The notes below the pieces were generated by a model. That model worked only from the letters and a program-made list of their open reading frames with translations. It was not told the DNA's origin and did not search any database. From assembly GCF_030271165.1 (NCBI RefSeq), contig NZ_JASSZH010000017.1:58620-122619 (forward strand): DNA of 64,000 nt, in the 5' to 3' direction. Positions 48,770-56,824 of the stretch are shown piece after piece. The number at the start of each line of letters is the position of its first letter. Within the stretch, counting starts at the first letter, position 1. Both the position numbers and the translations under genes were made by a program. Source of the stretch: Psychromicrobium xiongbiense. Its GTDB lineage: Bacteria > Actinomycetota > Actinomycetes > Actinomycetales > Micrococcaceae.

Positions 48770-51133
48770 TCAGCCCTGGTAAACGTAGAGCGTGCCGAGA
48801 GAGCTGGTGCCGGAACCCGATCCGTAGTCGCTGGCCGGAACCACCGTGAAATGCTGGGCCACCCAGTCACGGATGGTGGAGGCCTCCGGGGTGGATGCCA
48901 CCCGACCCATCATTCCGCCCACAGCGCGCCCGGAGGAGGCCGTGTCCGAGGTGCTTCCGGCCGGTTGGGTCAGGAGCACGTACTTGAGTTGGCCGGAGGT
49001 CACCAGCGCGGTGAACTGATCCAGAGTCAGAGAAGGAACGGTCCCACTGAAGCCGCCGTAGGAGATGACCTCCTGGCCGGTGTTGAGGATAAAACGCGAT
49101 GCCGTCGTACGACTGTCGGTGGCCATCAGCACATGCGCCCCAGGGTTCTGCGCATGAAGGTAGTCATAGAGCTTCTGGTCTGCGGCGTCGAGTGTGAGCG
49201 TGGTTCCGGTCACCGCGGCGAAAGGGCCGCCTGCAGCGGCGCCGCCCTGAGCGCCAGCTCCTTGGGAGCCAGCCCCTGCTTGGTCGCCGCCGCGGTTGCC
49301 TGCTGCGCCATCGGCCGCTGGATTCCCTCCGCGCTCGCCGCGGCCGCCAGCCGCCTGAGGGATGCCGGCCCCGGGGGCAGATCGCTGTCCCTGCCCGGCC
49401 GTCGTACCGGCTCCGTCAGCGCCACCAAAGCCGCCCATGCCGGCTCCGCCGAAACCTCCACTGAATCCACCCTCAGTCTGCCGTGGGCCGGCATAAGCGT
49501 CCGATGCCGTTCCGGCGTACGCGGGTACCACGACGGAGGCGGACCAGGCTGCCGGGCCAAGGAAGACTGCGGCGATCGCCAGGGCGGTGCTTGCGGTGAG
49601 CAGCTGTCCCGGAACAAAGCCACGGCGCTCAGCGGCCGGGGCCTCCTGGTGATTGAGCGACGGCAGCTGCCTGAGCCACGGCAGCGTCAGCGCAAGTACC
49701 CCGGCGGCCCCGGCCATTGCGATAACCAGTGGCAGCCAGGGGGTCAGTAGGCCGCTGGTCGAGGCCACCACGGCGGACCAGGCAGTCTGGATCGCCAGAG
49801 CCCCTGCGGGCAGCAACGCCTGGCGGAGAGTCTGGGCTTTACGGTAGGCCCGGGCCATCAGCACTCCTCCGACTGCGGAGAGGCCGGCAATCGGCATCGC
49901 CAGGATGGCCAGATAGGCGGTGTGTGGGATGGTCATGGCGCTCAGGATCACGACGCCGGTCGCCAGCCAGATGCCGCCGACCCAGAAGGCGGAGCTGATG
50001 CCCTGGCTTGCCCGGCGGCGGAACACTGCCATGCCGCTGAGCAACAGGCCGAAGAGCGCTGCGGGGTATAGCCAGCCGATCTGTGAGATGTACTGAGCGC
50101 TGAGCAGCTTCCAGGCGGAGCCGCCCGAACTTCCACCCGGAAAACCACCCGCGCCGCCGGGCTGCTGCCCTGCACGCACGCCCCGGGTGCCGCCACCCTG
50201 CGTCCCGGCCTGTTGGCCGCCATCGGCCGGGGCTGTTCCGGGTTGCATCCCGCCGGACCGGCCGGATTGTGCCAGCCCAGGGCCGGTCGTGACGGAGCCG
50301 GAGACGGCCTCCGGGATGAAGCGGTTCAGGCCGTTGTAGCCGAAGACCATGGCGTACATGTTGTTATTGGTGCTGCCGTCCACATAGGGGCGATCCTGCG
50401 CGGGGACCAGCTGTATGGCGGTCATCCAGGAGAGGGAAACCACCAGGGTCACGGCGCCGAAGATCAGCACATGCCGGATTTTGAACCACCAGGAGCGGTG
50501 TACCACCAGCAGATAGCCCAGCACGAGCGCCGGGATCACGAACCAGGCCTCCATCATCTTGGCCTGGAAGCCCAGCCCCACCCAGACACCGGAGAGGACC
50601 AGCCAGCGCAGCTTCCCGGTGCGCACCGCATCCTGCCAGGACATCACGGCGAGCACACAGAACATGATCAGCATGCCGTCTTCCATGGAATGCCCGAACA
50701 TCGAGATCGCCAGCGGGGTCAGCGCACAGCCTGCAGCCGCCAGAAGGCCCGCCAGGGGCCCTGCCCAGTTTTTGCCGATGCGGTAACCGGCCCAGACGGT
50801 GACGGCGCCCTCGATGACCTGGGGGAGCGTGATCGAGACCTGGTTGAAGCCGAAAATCCGGGCCGAGAGGGCCTGAGGGACCAGGAAGCCGGAGAGCTTG
50901 TCCAGGGTGATCGTCGCATCCGGGTCGTAGGATCCGAAAAAGAAGGCTCGCCAGCTCTCGGACATGCTCCGGGCCGCCGTTCCGTAATACTCGGACATCC
51001 CGGCCTGCCCCAGGTTCCAGCTTTCCAGCACGACGGCGAGAAGGATGATGCCGGCCAGTACGAGCCAGTGCCAGAGTGGCTGGTTACGGAAGGAGCGCCG
51101 ATACCAGACGGCGGGGGTCGCTGAAGCGTTCAT
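48770..51133 (-). CDS. Family 39-like membrane glycosyltransferase
   Basis: 787 residues with an AAGGATC ribosome site before the Met at 51133. About 12 membrane helices follow an ArnT/PMT-like N-terminus. The first loop contains GQAGMSEYYGTAARSMSESW, with the acidic residue typical of GT39 enzymes, and PDATITLDKLSGFLVPQALS. Two long Gly/Ala/Gln-rich loops (about residues 285-345 and 585-680) are unusual low-complexity insertions. The C-terminal domain (DQKLYDYLHAQNPGAHVLMA) is that of the YkcA/B group. It probably uses a polyprenyl-phosphate sugar to modify an envelope component. Confidence 0.85.
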   Translation of the reverse strand: MNASATPAVWYRRSFRNQPLWHWLVLAGIILLAVVLESWNLGQAGMSEYYGTAARSMSESWRAFFFGSYDPDATITLDKLSGFLVPQALSARIFGFNQVSITLPQVIEGAVTVWAGYRIGKNWAGPLAGLLAAAGCALTPLAISMFGHSMEDGMLIMFCVLAVMSWQDAVRTGKLRWLVLSGVWVGLGFQAKMMEAWFVIPALVLGYLLVVHRSWWFKIRHVLIFGAVTLVVSLSWMTAIQLVPAQDRPYVDGSTNNNMYAMVFGYNGLNRFIPEAVSGSVTTGPGLAQSGRSGGMQPGTAPADGGQQAGTQGGGTRGVRAGQQPGGAGGFPGGSSGGSAWKLLSAQYISQIGWLYPAALFGLLLSGMAVFRRRASQGISSAFWVGGIWLATGVVILSAMTIPHTAYLAILAMPIAGLSAVGGVLMARAYRKAQTLRQALLPAGALAIQTAWSAVVASTSGLLTPWLPLVIAMAGAAGVLALTLPWLRQLPSLNHQEAPAAERRGFVPGQLLTASTALAIAAVFLGPAAWSASVVVPAYAGTASDAYAGPRQTEGGFSGGFGGAGMGGFGGADGAGTTAGQGQRSAPGAGIPQAAGGRGERGGNPAADGAAGNRGGDQAGAGSQGAGAQGGAAAGGPFAAVTGTTLTLDAADQKLYDYLHAQNPGAHVLMATDSRTTASRFILNTGQEVISYGGFSGTVPSLTLDQFTALVTSGQLKYVLLTQPAGSTSDTASSGRAVGGMMGRVASTPEASTIRDWVAQHFTVVPASDYGSGSGTSSLGTLYVYQG

Positions 51134-51322
51134 GGTGATCCTTGGGGAAGGGTGCAGGGGATTCCCTTTCACCTTAGGCAAGTCACCTGCCAGAGCGCTG
51201 TGGGCAGCCTCAGCACCCCCTGTCCCGCCTCTTTCCTGCAACCATCCCTCCAACCTGAGACTCAGTTGGGAGAGGGAGGGACGGGGGACGGAGAAAAGAG
51301 GAAGGAAGTGAGGAGGTACCCA

Positions 51323-52153
51323 TCAGGAGGCGGAGAGGGCACCTTGCCAGACGGCGTCGAACGGAGCCTGGGAGCTGACCCGGCCCGCGATCGAGGCCGT
51401 GACGAATTCCTTGGCGTTACGAGCGGCCTGCAGGGGTTCAACGCCCTTGGCCAGCTCCGCCGTCACGGCCGCAGCGAGTGAGCAGCCCGCACCCGAAACG
51501 GCGACCTCGCCAACCTTGGGTGCGCGCAGAATCTCCAACGTCGTGCCGTCGTAGAAGACGTCCACCGCGTCGCTTCCGCCCAGCCGCACCCCGCCTTTGG
51601 CCAGCACCGTTGCGCCCGAGGAGTCGTGAATCCGCCGGGCGGCATCCTCCAGATGCTCGACGGTGCTGATCTCCTCCATGCCGGAGAGGGAGAGCGATTC
51701 AAAATGATTCGGGGTGACGAAGGTAGCCAGCGGCAGCACCTCGCGCTTGAGCGCCTGGTCCGTATCCAGCGCGGCACCCGGTTCCTGGCCCTTGCAGATC
51801 AGCACCGGGTCCAGCACCAGATGGCGCCAGCTCTGGCTGCTCAGTATGGAGGCCACGGTCTCGATGGTCGCAGGGGTGCCGAGCATCCCGATCTTGGCGG
51901 TGTCCAGCACCTCGGCAGGGTAAGCGGTCGTGATCGCCTCGAGCTGATCGGCGATGACGGAGGGATCCACCGGGACAAAACGGTGATTCCAGTCGGCCTT
52001 GGGGTCGAAGGAAACGATGCAGGTCAGCGCCGCGATACCGAAGACCCCTCGGGCCTGAAAAGTCTTCAGATCCGCCTGCGCCCCGGCCCCGCCGGTCGCT
52101 TCGGAGCCGGCGATCGTCAGAGCAAGAGCGGGGGAATTCTGGATCAAAGTCAT
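51323..52153 (-). CDS. HMP/pyridoxal kinase of the ThiD/PdxK type
   Basis: 276 residues, PfkB/ribokinase fold. ALTIAGSEATGGAGAQADLK is the N-terminal substrate site, LVLDPVLICKGQE the second block, ATFVTPNHFESLSLSGMEEI the T-P-N segment, and AVSGAGCSLAAAVTAELAKG the anion hole with catalytic Asp replaced by an A-G-C context (usually G-A/T-G-D/C). The S-G-A-G-C form is known in ThiD/PdxK hybrids. It phosphorylates hydroxymethylpyrimidine or pyridoxal; which of the two cannot be decided. No other thiamine gene is near. The Met at 52153 is preferred to an upstream extension. Confidence 0.82.
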   Translation of the reverse strand: MTLIQNSPALALTIAGSEATGGAGAQADLKTFQARGVFGIAALTCIVSFDPKADWNHRFVPVDPSVIADQLEAITTAYPAEVLDTAKIGMLGTPATIETVASILSSQSWRHLVLDPVLICKGQEPGAALDTDQALKREVLPLATFVTPNHFESLSLSGMEEISTVEHLEDAARRIHDSSGATVLAKGGVRLGGSDAVDVFYDGTTLEILRAPKVGEVAVSGAGCSLAAAVTAELAKGVEPLQAARNAKEFVTASIAGRVSSQAPFDAVWQGALSAS

Positions 52154-52515
52154 AGCGAAAATCCTATCCTCTGCGCCGGCCGAGCTTCCAGAGCGATCCA
52201 CCTGGTGGCATTCAATATGCGGAACCATGTTCAGTATGATGGATGCCGCACCCCGGTGGCTTCGGTCGGGGGCATCTGCCGCATCAGTGCTGGGGCAGGA
52301 CCCTCTTTATCGACATATCCAGCGCCTCGTGGGCGCCGAGGGTGGCGTGACTGGGCTGGATATTCCTCCTATTGACCCGGGTTGACGACGCGGTGACAGC
52401 ACTCGGAATGTTCAGGGGGTTGAACAGAGTTCAAAGGGCTGGTAGTCTCCACGCAGAGACAAGGCGTAATCATTGCGTCGATTTCGCTCGTTCCAGCCAA
52501 TCAAAGGAGATGGCA
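52154..52515. other. Intergenic region with one tiny ORF
   Basis: A gap of about 360 bases between divergent kinase and MHS transporter genes. A 52-codon plus-strand ORF (52227-52385, starting MFSMMDAAPRWLRSG) has no ribosome site and no recognisable family; it could be a leader peptide or noise. The transporter promoter is annotated separately. Confidence 0.35.
52420..52448 (+). promoter_or_regulatory. Promoter with operator dyad for the MHS transporter gene
   Basis: TTGAAC (52420-52425) and TAGTCT (52443-52448) are separated by 17 bp. The -35 box is one arm of a perfect dyad TTGAAC-AGA-GTTCAA (52420-52434). A repressor or activator bound there would control the transporter/hydrolase pair. 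The regulator is not encoded nearby. Confidence 0.6.
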
Positions 52516-53928
52516 TTGACCTCAGTACACACGGTTGAACACCCGGGTGCCTCCGATCCGGATTACGCCAAGAATCTGCAGCGTGCCACCCTGGCCTCCA
52601 GCATCGGCAGCGCTCTCGAATACTTCGACTTCGCCCTTTACGGCCTGTCGACGGCACTGATCTTCAACCTTCTGTTCTTCTCACAGGCGGATCCCGCGAT
52701 GGCGACTGTGGCCGCCTTCGCAACCTACGGCGTCGGCTTCCTGGCGCGTCCTTTCGGGGGCCTCGTCTTTGGACGTCTGGGTGACCGGTTGGGCCGCAAA
52801 TGGGTTCTGGTGGTGACCATCCTGCTCATGGGCGGTGCCTCCACCCTGATCGGCGTCCTGCCCACCTACGACCAGGTCGGCCTGTTGGCTCCTCTCCTGC
52901 TGGTCGTCCTGCGCCTGCTGCAGGGCTTCGGTGCCGGCGCCGAGCAGGCCGGCTCCACCGTCCTGATGGCCGAGTACGCCCCGGTCAAGCGTCGCGGATA
53001 CTTCGCCTCGCTACCGTTTATCGGCATCCAGGCCGGCACCCTGCTGGCTGGCGTGGTGTTCTGGCTGATCAACTTGCTGCCCAAGGATCAGCTCATGAGC
53101 TGGGGCTGGCGCGTGCCGTTCCTGCTCTCCTTCGTGCTGATTCTGGTCGCACTGTTCATCCGGTCGAAGCTGAAGGAAACTCCGACGTTCGTGGTGCTGG
53201 AGAAGAACGAGCAGATCCAGGACAAGCCCGTCAAAGAGATCTTCACCAAGGGCCTGCCCGGCGTCCTCGTCGGCATCGGCCTGCGCATGGCGGAGAACGG
53301 CGGCTCCTATATGTTCCAGACTCTCTCCCTGGCGTTCTTCGTCTCCGTGGTTGGCAAGAACGCGGACAAGGGCCTGCTGGCCTGGGGCGTGACCATCGGC
53401 TCTCTGATCGGTGTCTTCTCCGTCCCGTTCGCCGGGCACCTCTCCGACAAATTCGGCCGTCGCACCATCTACCGCGTCGGCGCCGTCTTCATGCTGCTCT
53501 ACTCGTTCCCCGCGTGGTGGATGCTTACTCTCGGCAACACCTGGCTGGCGGTATTCGTGATCGCCATCGGCATCGGCGTGGCCGTGAACACCATGCTTGG
53601 CCCGCAGTGCGCCATGATGCCGGAGATGTTCGGCAATAAGCACCGCTACCTGGGCGTGGCGATGGCCCGCGAGATCTCCGCGGTCCTGGCAGGCGGCCTG
53701 GCCGGCGTCCTGGGTGCCTACATCATCGCCGTGAGCAAGGGTGACTGGATTCTGCTGGCCATCTACATGGCCACCCTGGCTCTGATCACCACCTGCTCCA
53801 CCTTCCTGGTCCCGGAGACGCTGCGACGCGACCTGCTCCGCACGGACGATGCCGTCAAGGTCTCCCGCCACGAGACCGGCGAGGGCGTGGAAGCCACCAC
53901 TCAGCGCATCACGAAGATCGAGATCTGA
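52516..53928 (+). CDS. MFS transporter of the metabolite:H+ symporter (MHS) family
   Basis: About 470 residues, 12 helices. SSIGSALEYFDFALYGLSTA is the MHS N-terminal signature (usually G-x-x-x-E-W/Y-F-D-F), followed by GLVFGRLGDRLGRKWVLVVT (motif A) and LRLLQGFGAGAEQAGSTVLM. LKETPTFVVLEKN is the typical central loop. A TTG start at 52516 has ideal spacing to AAAGGAG, whereas the ATG at 52510 touches it. It imports a carboxylate or a similar metabolite; the downstream FAH-family hydrolase suggests an aromatic or keto-acid-derived substrate (inference). Confidence 0.9.
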   Translation: MTSVHTVEHPGASDPDYAKNLQRATLASSIGSALEYFDFALYGLSTALIFNLLFFSQADPAMATVAAFATYGVGFLARPFGGLVFGRLGDRLGRKWVLVVTILLMGGASTLIGVLPTYDQVGLLAPLLLVVLRLLQGFGAGAEQAGSTVLMAEYAPVKRRGYFASLPFIGIQAGTLLAGVVFWLINLLPKDQLMSWGWRVPFLLSFVLILVALFIRSKLKETPTFVVLEKNEQIQDKPVKEIFTKGLPGVLVGIGLRMAENGGSYMFQTLSLAFFVSVVGKNADKGLLAWGVTIGSLIGVFSVPFAGHLSDKFGRRTIYRVGAVFMLLYSFPAWWMLTLGNTWLAVFVIAIGIGVAVNTMLGPQCAMMPEMFGNKHRYLGVAMAREISAVLAGGLAGVLGAYIIAVSKGDWILLAIYMATLALITTCSTFLVPETLRRDLLRTDDAVKVSRHETGEGVEATTQRITKIEI

Positions 53929-53977
53929 CGGTGGCTGCTGTGCTCAACTCGAGGCCAACCGCGATGGCGGTGCTCTG

Positions 53978-54715
53978 ATGCGGCTCGCCCGACTGTCAAC
54001 CAATGCCGGCTTCCACTGGGTCCGGGCTGAGGGCTCGGACTGGCTGCCGGTGGAGGATCCCTACGAAGCCTTTGCACGGGGCGAATCGCCAGCCGATGCG
54101 GTGCCATCGGAGCCACTGAACGGGGAGATGCTGGCCCCCTGCCAGCCCGTCATCGTGGTAGGGATCGCTCAGAACGGGCCCGAGCATCACAGCCCGGTCC
54201 AGGCGTGGCTCAAGAGTCCGCGGACCGTGGTGGCCTCCGGCATCCCACTCACCTTGCGCCGGGATGCCGGGATCCCGGCCATCGAGGGTGAGATTGCCGT
54301 GGTGATCGGCAAGGATACTCTCGGCCTGACGGCAGCAACAGCCCACCAGTACGTGCTCGGTGTGACGGCGGTGAACGACGTTTCCAGTCCGGACCGGGCC
54401 GTCCTGGACCCACGGAACTTCGAAGGCAAAGGGGGGGAGGGCTACACCCCGCTGGGGCCGTGGATCGACACCGAGTGCGGTATTGACGAGGTTGCCATGG
54501 TGGTCCGCATCGATGGAGCGGAGCGCGTTTCCACGGGGACCTGGGATCTGCCGTCCACCATCCGCCAGTGCCTGGAATACGTCTGTCACTGGCTCCGTCT
54601 GGGCCCGGGTGACGTCGTGATGACCGGAGCCCCGCGATCCAACTTCAGTGTGGCGCCGGGTGCCTTGGTGGAGATCGAGGTGGCTGGGATGACCCTGGTC
54701 ACTCCGACGGACTGA
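53978..54715 (+). CDS. Fumarylacetoacetate-hydrolase-family protein
   Basis: 245 residues, FAH fold. VVVGIAQNGPEHHS is the N-terminal substrate loop, IEGEIAVVIGK carries the metal-binding Glu pair (E-x-E type), VTAVNDVSSPDRAVLDPRN a further catalytic segment, and GPWIDTECGID plus GDVVMTGAPRSN complete the site. The usual K-x-x-D of true hydrolases is changed (RNFEGKGGEGYTPLGPW keeps K and the G-P-W). It is probably a hydrolase or isomerase of 2-oxo acids, co-transcribed with the MHS transporter (50-base gap). Confidence 0.87.
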   Translation: MRLARLSTNAGFHWVRAEGSDWLPVEDPYEAFARGESPADAVPSEPLNGEMLAPCQPVIVVGIAQNGPEHHSPVQAWLKSPRTVVASGIPLTLRRDAGIPAIEGEIAVVIGKDTLGLTAATAHQYVLGVTAVNDVSSPDRAVLDPRNFEGKGGEGYTPLGPWIDTECGIDEVAMVVRIDGAERVSTGTWDLPSTIRQCLEYVCHWLRLGPGDVVMTGAPRSNFSVAPGALVEIEVAGMTLVTPTD

Positions 54716-55001
54716 CGCTCCGAGCTCCGGCTCGCACCGGCGCCGGCGGAATCTCCTTTACCGCTACCACCGACTGCCAGGGGATGTGGACCTCGGTCCA
54801 CCGGGTCTGCACCCTCAACGCAGCAGTCGTGGGTTCTCCGGGGGACCCTTCGGTGGAGAGGAGCTCGCCCACGGCATCGGTGAAGGGTTCTGCCGAACCC
54901 CCGATGTCGGCCTGCCCGGCCCGCCGATAACGGACCACCAGGCGCATCCCGGGATGTAAACGTTCCCAGGGAAGGTGGCTGAGCGGCGGCAGGCGGATCA
55001 T
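54699..55001 (-). CDS. Small SH3-like domain protein
   Basis: 100 residues: MRLVVRYRRAGQADIGGSA, FTDAVGELLSTEG, and EVHIPWQSVVAVKEIPPAPV resemble the N-terminal SH3-like module of the Rv0428c-type GNAT proteins (R-Y-R...T-D-x-x-G-x-L...V-x-A-x-K-x-V-P-P). Here it stands alone, without the acetyltransferase domain. The 3' end overlaps the FAH gene by 17 bases on the opposite strand. Function unknown. Confidence 0.6.
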   Translation of the reverse strand: MIRLPPLSHLPWERLHPGMRLVVRYRRAGQADIGGSAEPFTDAVGELLSTEGSPGEPTTAALRVQTRWTEVHIPWQSVVAVKEIPPAPVRAGARSVSPSE

Positions 55002-55012
55002 TCCCCCATGCT

Positions 55013-55065
55013 AGTGCCGGGCCCGATCGTCGCACACCGGCCCAGCGACGATCGGGCCCGGCACT
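55013..55065. repeat. Perfect 21-bp inverted repeat between divergent genes
   Basis: AGTGCCGGGCCCGATCGTCGC-type arms at 55013-55033 and 55045-55065 are exact reverse complements around an 11-base loop. It lies 12 bases upstream of the SH3-like gene start and about 160 bases upstream of fdxA. Because both neighbours point away from it, it is not an ordinary terminator; it may be an operator or an mRNA 5' hairpin. Confidence 0.7.
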
Positions 55066-55224
55066 GTTCACCCGCAGACAGAGCCTGGCTGGCACCTATC
55101 AGTTCGCACACATAAGTTCACAGTCCACGTCGTGGCGCGGCTGGGCAAGCCGGGTGGGGGATAATGGAACCCTGAGCGCCGATCCCTCCTGGTGCCAGTC
55201 AACACAGAGAAGAAGGGTTGGGAC

Positions 55225-55548
55225 GTGACGTACGTTATCGCGCAGCCATGCGTGGATGTCAAAGACAAAGCCTGCATTGAAGAGTGCCCGGTTGACTGCA
55301 TCTATGAAGGCGAACGTTCGCTCTACATCCATCCTGACGAGTGTGTCGACTGTGGTGCCTGCGAGCCGGTCTGCCCCGTTGAGGCGATCTACTACGAAGA
55401 CGATGTGCCCGAGGAGTGGGCCGATTACTACAAGGCGAACGTCGAGTTCTTCGTTGAGATCGGTTCCCCTGGCGGAGCTGCCAAGCTCGGCAATACGGGC
55501 ACGGATCACCCGCTGATCGCCGTTCTGCCTCCTCAGAACCAGGCATGA
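55225..55548 (+). CDS. fdxA: 7Fe ferredoxin
   Basis: 107 residues from a GTG preceded by AGAAGAAGGG. The first cluster motif is IAQPCVDVKDKACIEECPVD (C-x7-C-x3-C-P) and the second is YIHPDECVDCGACEPVCPVE (C-x2-C-x2-C-x3-C-P). The first C-x2-C-x2-C is replaced by C-x7-C as in [3Fe-4S]/[4Fe-4S] proteins. It is a low-potential electron carrier, conserved upstream of dapC in actinobacteria; the dapC start overlaps its stop (ATGA). Confidence 0.96.
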   Translation: MTYVIAQPCVDVKDKACIEECPVDCIYEGERSLYIHPDECVDCGACEPVCPVEAIYYEDDVPEEWADYYKANVEFFVEIGSPGGAAKLGNTGTDHPLIAVLPPQNQA

Positions 55549-56696
55549 GTAACGCATCGCGCCCCTTCGGACTCGATCTGCCTGAGTACCCCTGGGACGC
55601 CGTTGCACCCTATGCTGAACGCGCCCGGCAGCACCCGGACGGCATCGTCGATCTGTCGGTGGGAACGCCCGTCGACCCGACGCCGCAGCTGATCCAGGAC
55701 GCGCTCAAAGCCGCCACGGACGCCCATGGCTACCCCACCACCGCCGGTCGCGCGGATCTGCGCCAGGCGATTGTCGACTGGTTTGCCCGTCGCCGTGGAG
55801 TGCCTGGCCTGTCGGTGGATCAGGTCCTGCCCACGGTCGGATCCAAGGAACTCGTGGCCTGGCTGCCGCTGCTGCTGGGTCTGCGCGCGGGAGACGTCGT
55901 CGTGCGTCCGAGGGTTGCCTACCCGACCTATGACATCGGTGCGTTGCTGGCCGGTGCCACACCGGTTGCTGCAGATTCCCTCGGTGAGCTCGATGCCGAT
56001 ACGCTCGCCCGCGTGCGGCTGGTCTGGCTGAACTCGCCCGGCAACCCGACGGGCGAGGTGCTCTCGGCGGAGGAGATGGCCAGGATTGTCCGTCAGGCTC
56101 GCGAGCTGGGCGCTGTGGTGGCTTCCGATGAATGCTATGCCGAGCTGGGCTGGGGCGAGTGGGAGTCCGGGGTGCCCTCGGTACTCGATCCTGAGGTGTC
56201 CGGCGGATCGACCGAGGGACTGCTGGCGGTCTACTCATTGTCCAAGCAGTCGAATCTGGCGGGCTACCGGGCGGCGTTCATCGCCGGTGACCAGGCGCTG
56301 ATCTCCTCGCTTCTGGTCAGCCGCAAACACGCCGGAATGATGGTCCCGTGGCCGGTGCAGGAAGCGATGCGCGTAGCGCTGGCCGATGACGCGCACGTTC
56401 AGCTGCAGAAGGACCGGTACCGGGCGCGCAGGGAGACCTTGCTAGCAGCAATGCAGGATGCCGGGTTTGTGGTCCACGGATCAGAGGCTGGCCTTTACCT
56501 GTGGGTGACTCCCGGTGGGGAGCGGGCCGAAGAGGATTCCTGGGCTACTGTGGCCTGGTTTGCGGACCGCGGGATTCTGGTCGGCCCGGGCGTTTTCTAT
56601 GGTGACGCCGGGCAGGGGTTGGTGCGCCTGGCACTGACTGCCAGTGATGAGCGGATCGAGGCGGCAGCCCGCCGTTTGCGTGAATCCTCACGATAG
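55545..56696 (+). CDS. dapC: N-succinyl-LL-diaminopimelate aminotransferase (DapC-type)
   Basis: 383 residues, class I/II PLP aminotransferase. The N-terminal PLDLP-like DLPEYPWDAVAPYAERARQH and LSVGTPVDPTPQLIQ precede WLNSPGNPTGEVLSAEEM, SDECYAELGWG and the PLP-lysine segment SLSKQSNLAGYRAAF (K in S-K-Q-S-N). GLVRLALTASDERI carries the C-terminal carboxylate-binding Arg. It makes succinyl-diaminopimelate in lysine/peptidoglycan synthesis; dapD and dapE of the same pathway lie 4 kb downstream. Co-translated with fdxA. Confidence 0.93.
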   Translation: MSNASRPFGLDLPEYPWDAVAPYAERARQHPDGIVDLSVGTPVDPTPQLIQDALKAATDAHGYPTTAGRADLRQAIVDWFARRRGVPGLSVDQVLPTVGSKELVAWLPLLLGLRAGDVVVRPRVAYPTYDIGALLAGATPVAADSLGELDADTLARVRLVWLNSPGNPTGEVLSAEEMARIVRQARELGAVVASDECYAELGWGEWESGVPSVLDPEVSGGSTEGLLAVYSLSKQSNLAGYRAAFIAGDQALISSLLVSRKHAGMMVPWPVQEAMRVALADDAHVQLQKDRYRARRETLLAAMQDAGFVVHGSEAGLYLWVTPGGERAEEDSWATVAWFADRGILVGPGVFYGDAGQGLVRLALTASDERIEAAARRLRESSR

Positions 56697-56712
56697 CTCC
56701 CCGCTATCGTGA
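56688..56712 (+). terminator. Terminator-like hairpin overlapping the dapC stop
   Basis: TCACGATAGC pairs perfectly with GCTATCGTGA around TCCCC. The left arm includes the dapC TAG stop. No T-run follows. Probable end of the fdxA-dapC transcript. Confidence 0.6.
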
Positions 56713-56824
56713 ACGGCCCGGCTTCGAGACGCGAAAAGCTGCCCTGCGATTAGGCGCAGGGCTTGCCTGAGCGGTAGTTTCATAGCAAAGGACGCCCCAG
56801 GAAACCCATCGAAGGGAACCCCCC

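Noticed and set aside
48005..49750. 581-codon plus-strand frame
   Set aside because: It runs across the end of the MFS gene and antisense to the glycosyltransferase; the two halves have different shadow composition and no motif.
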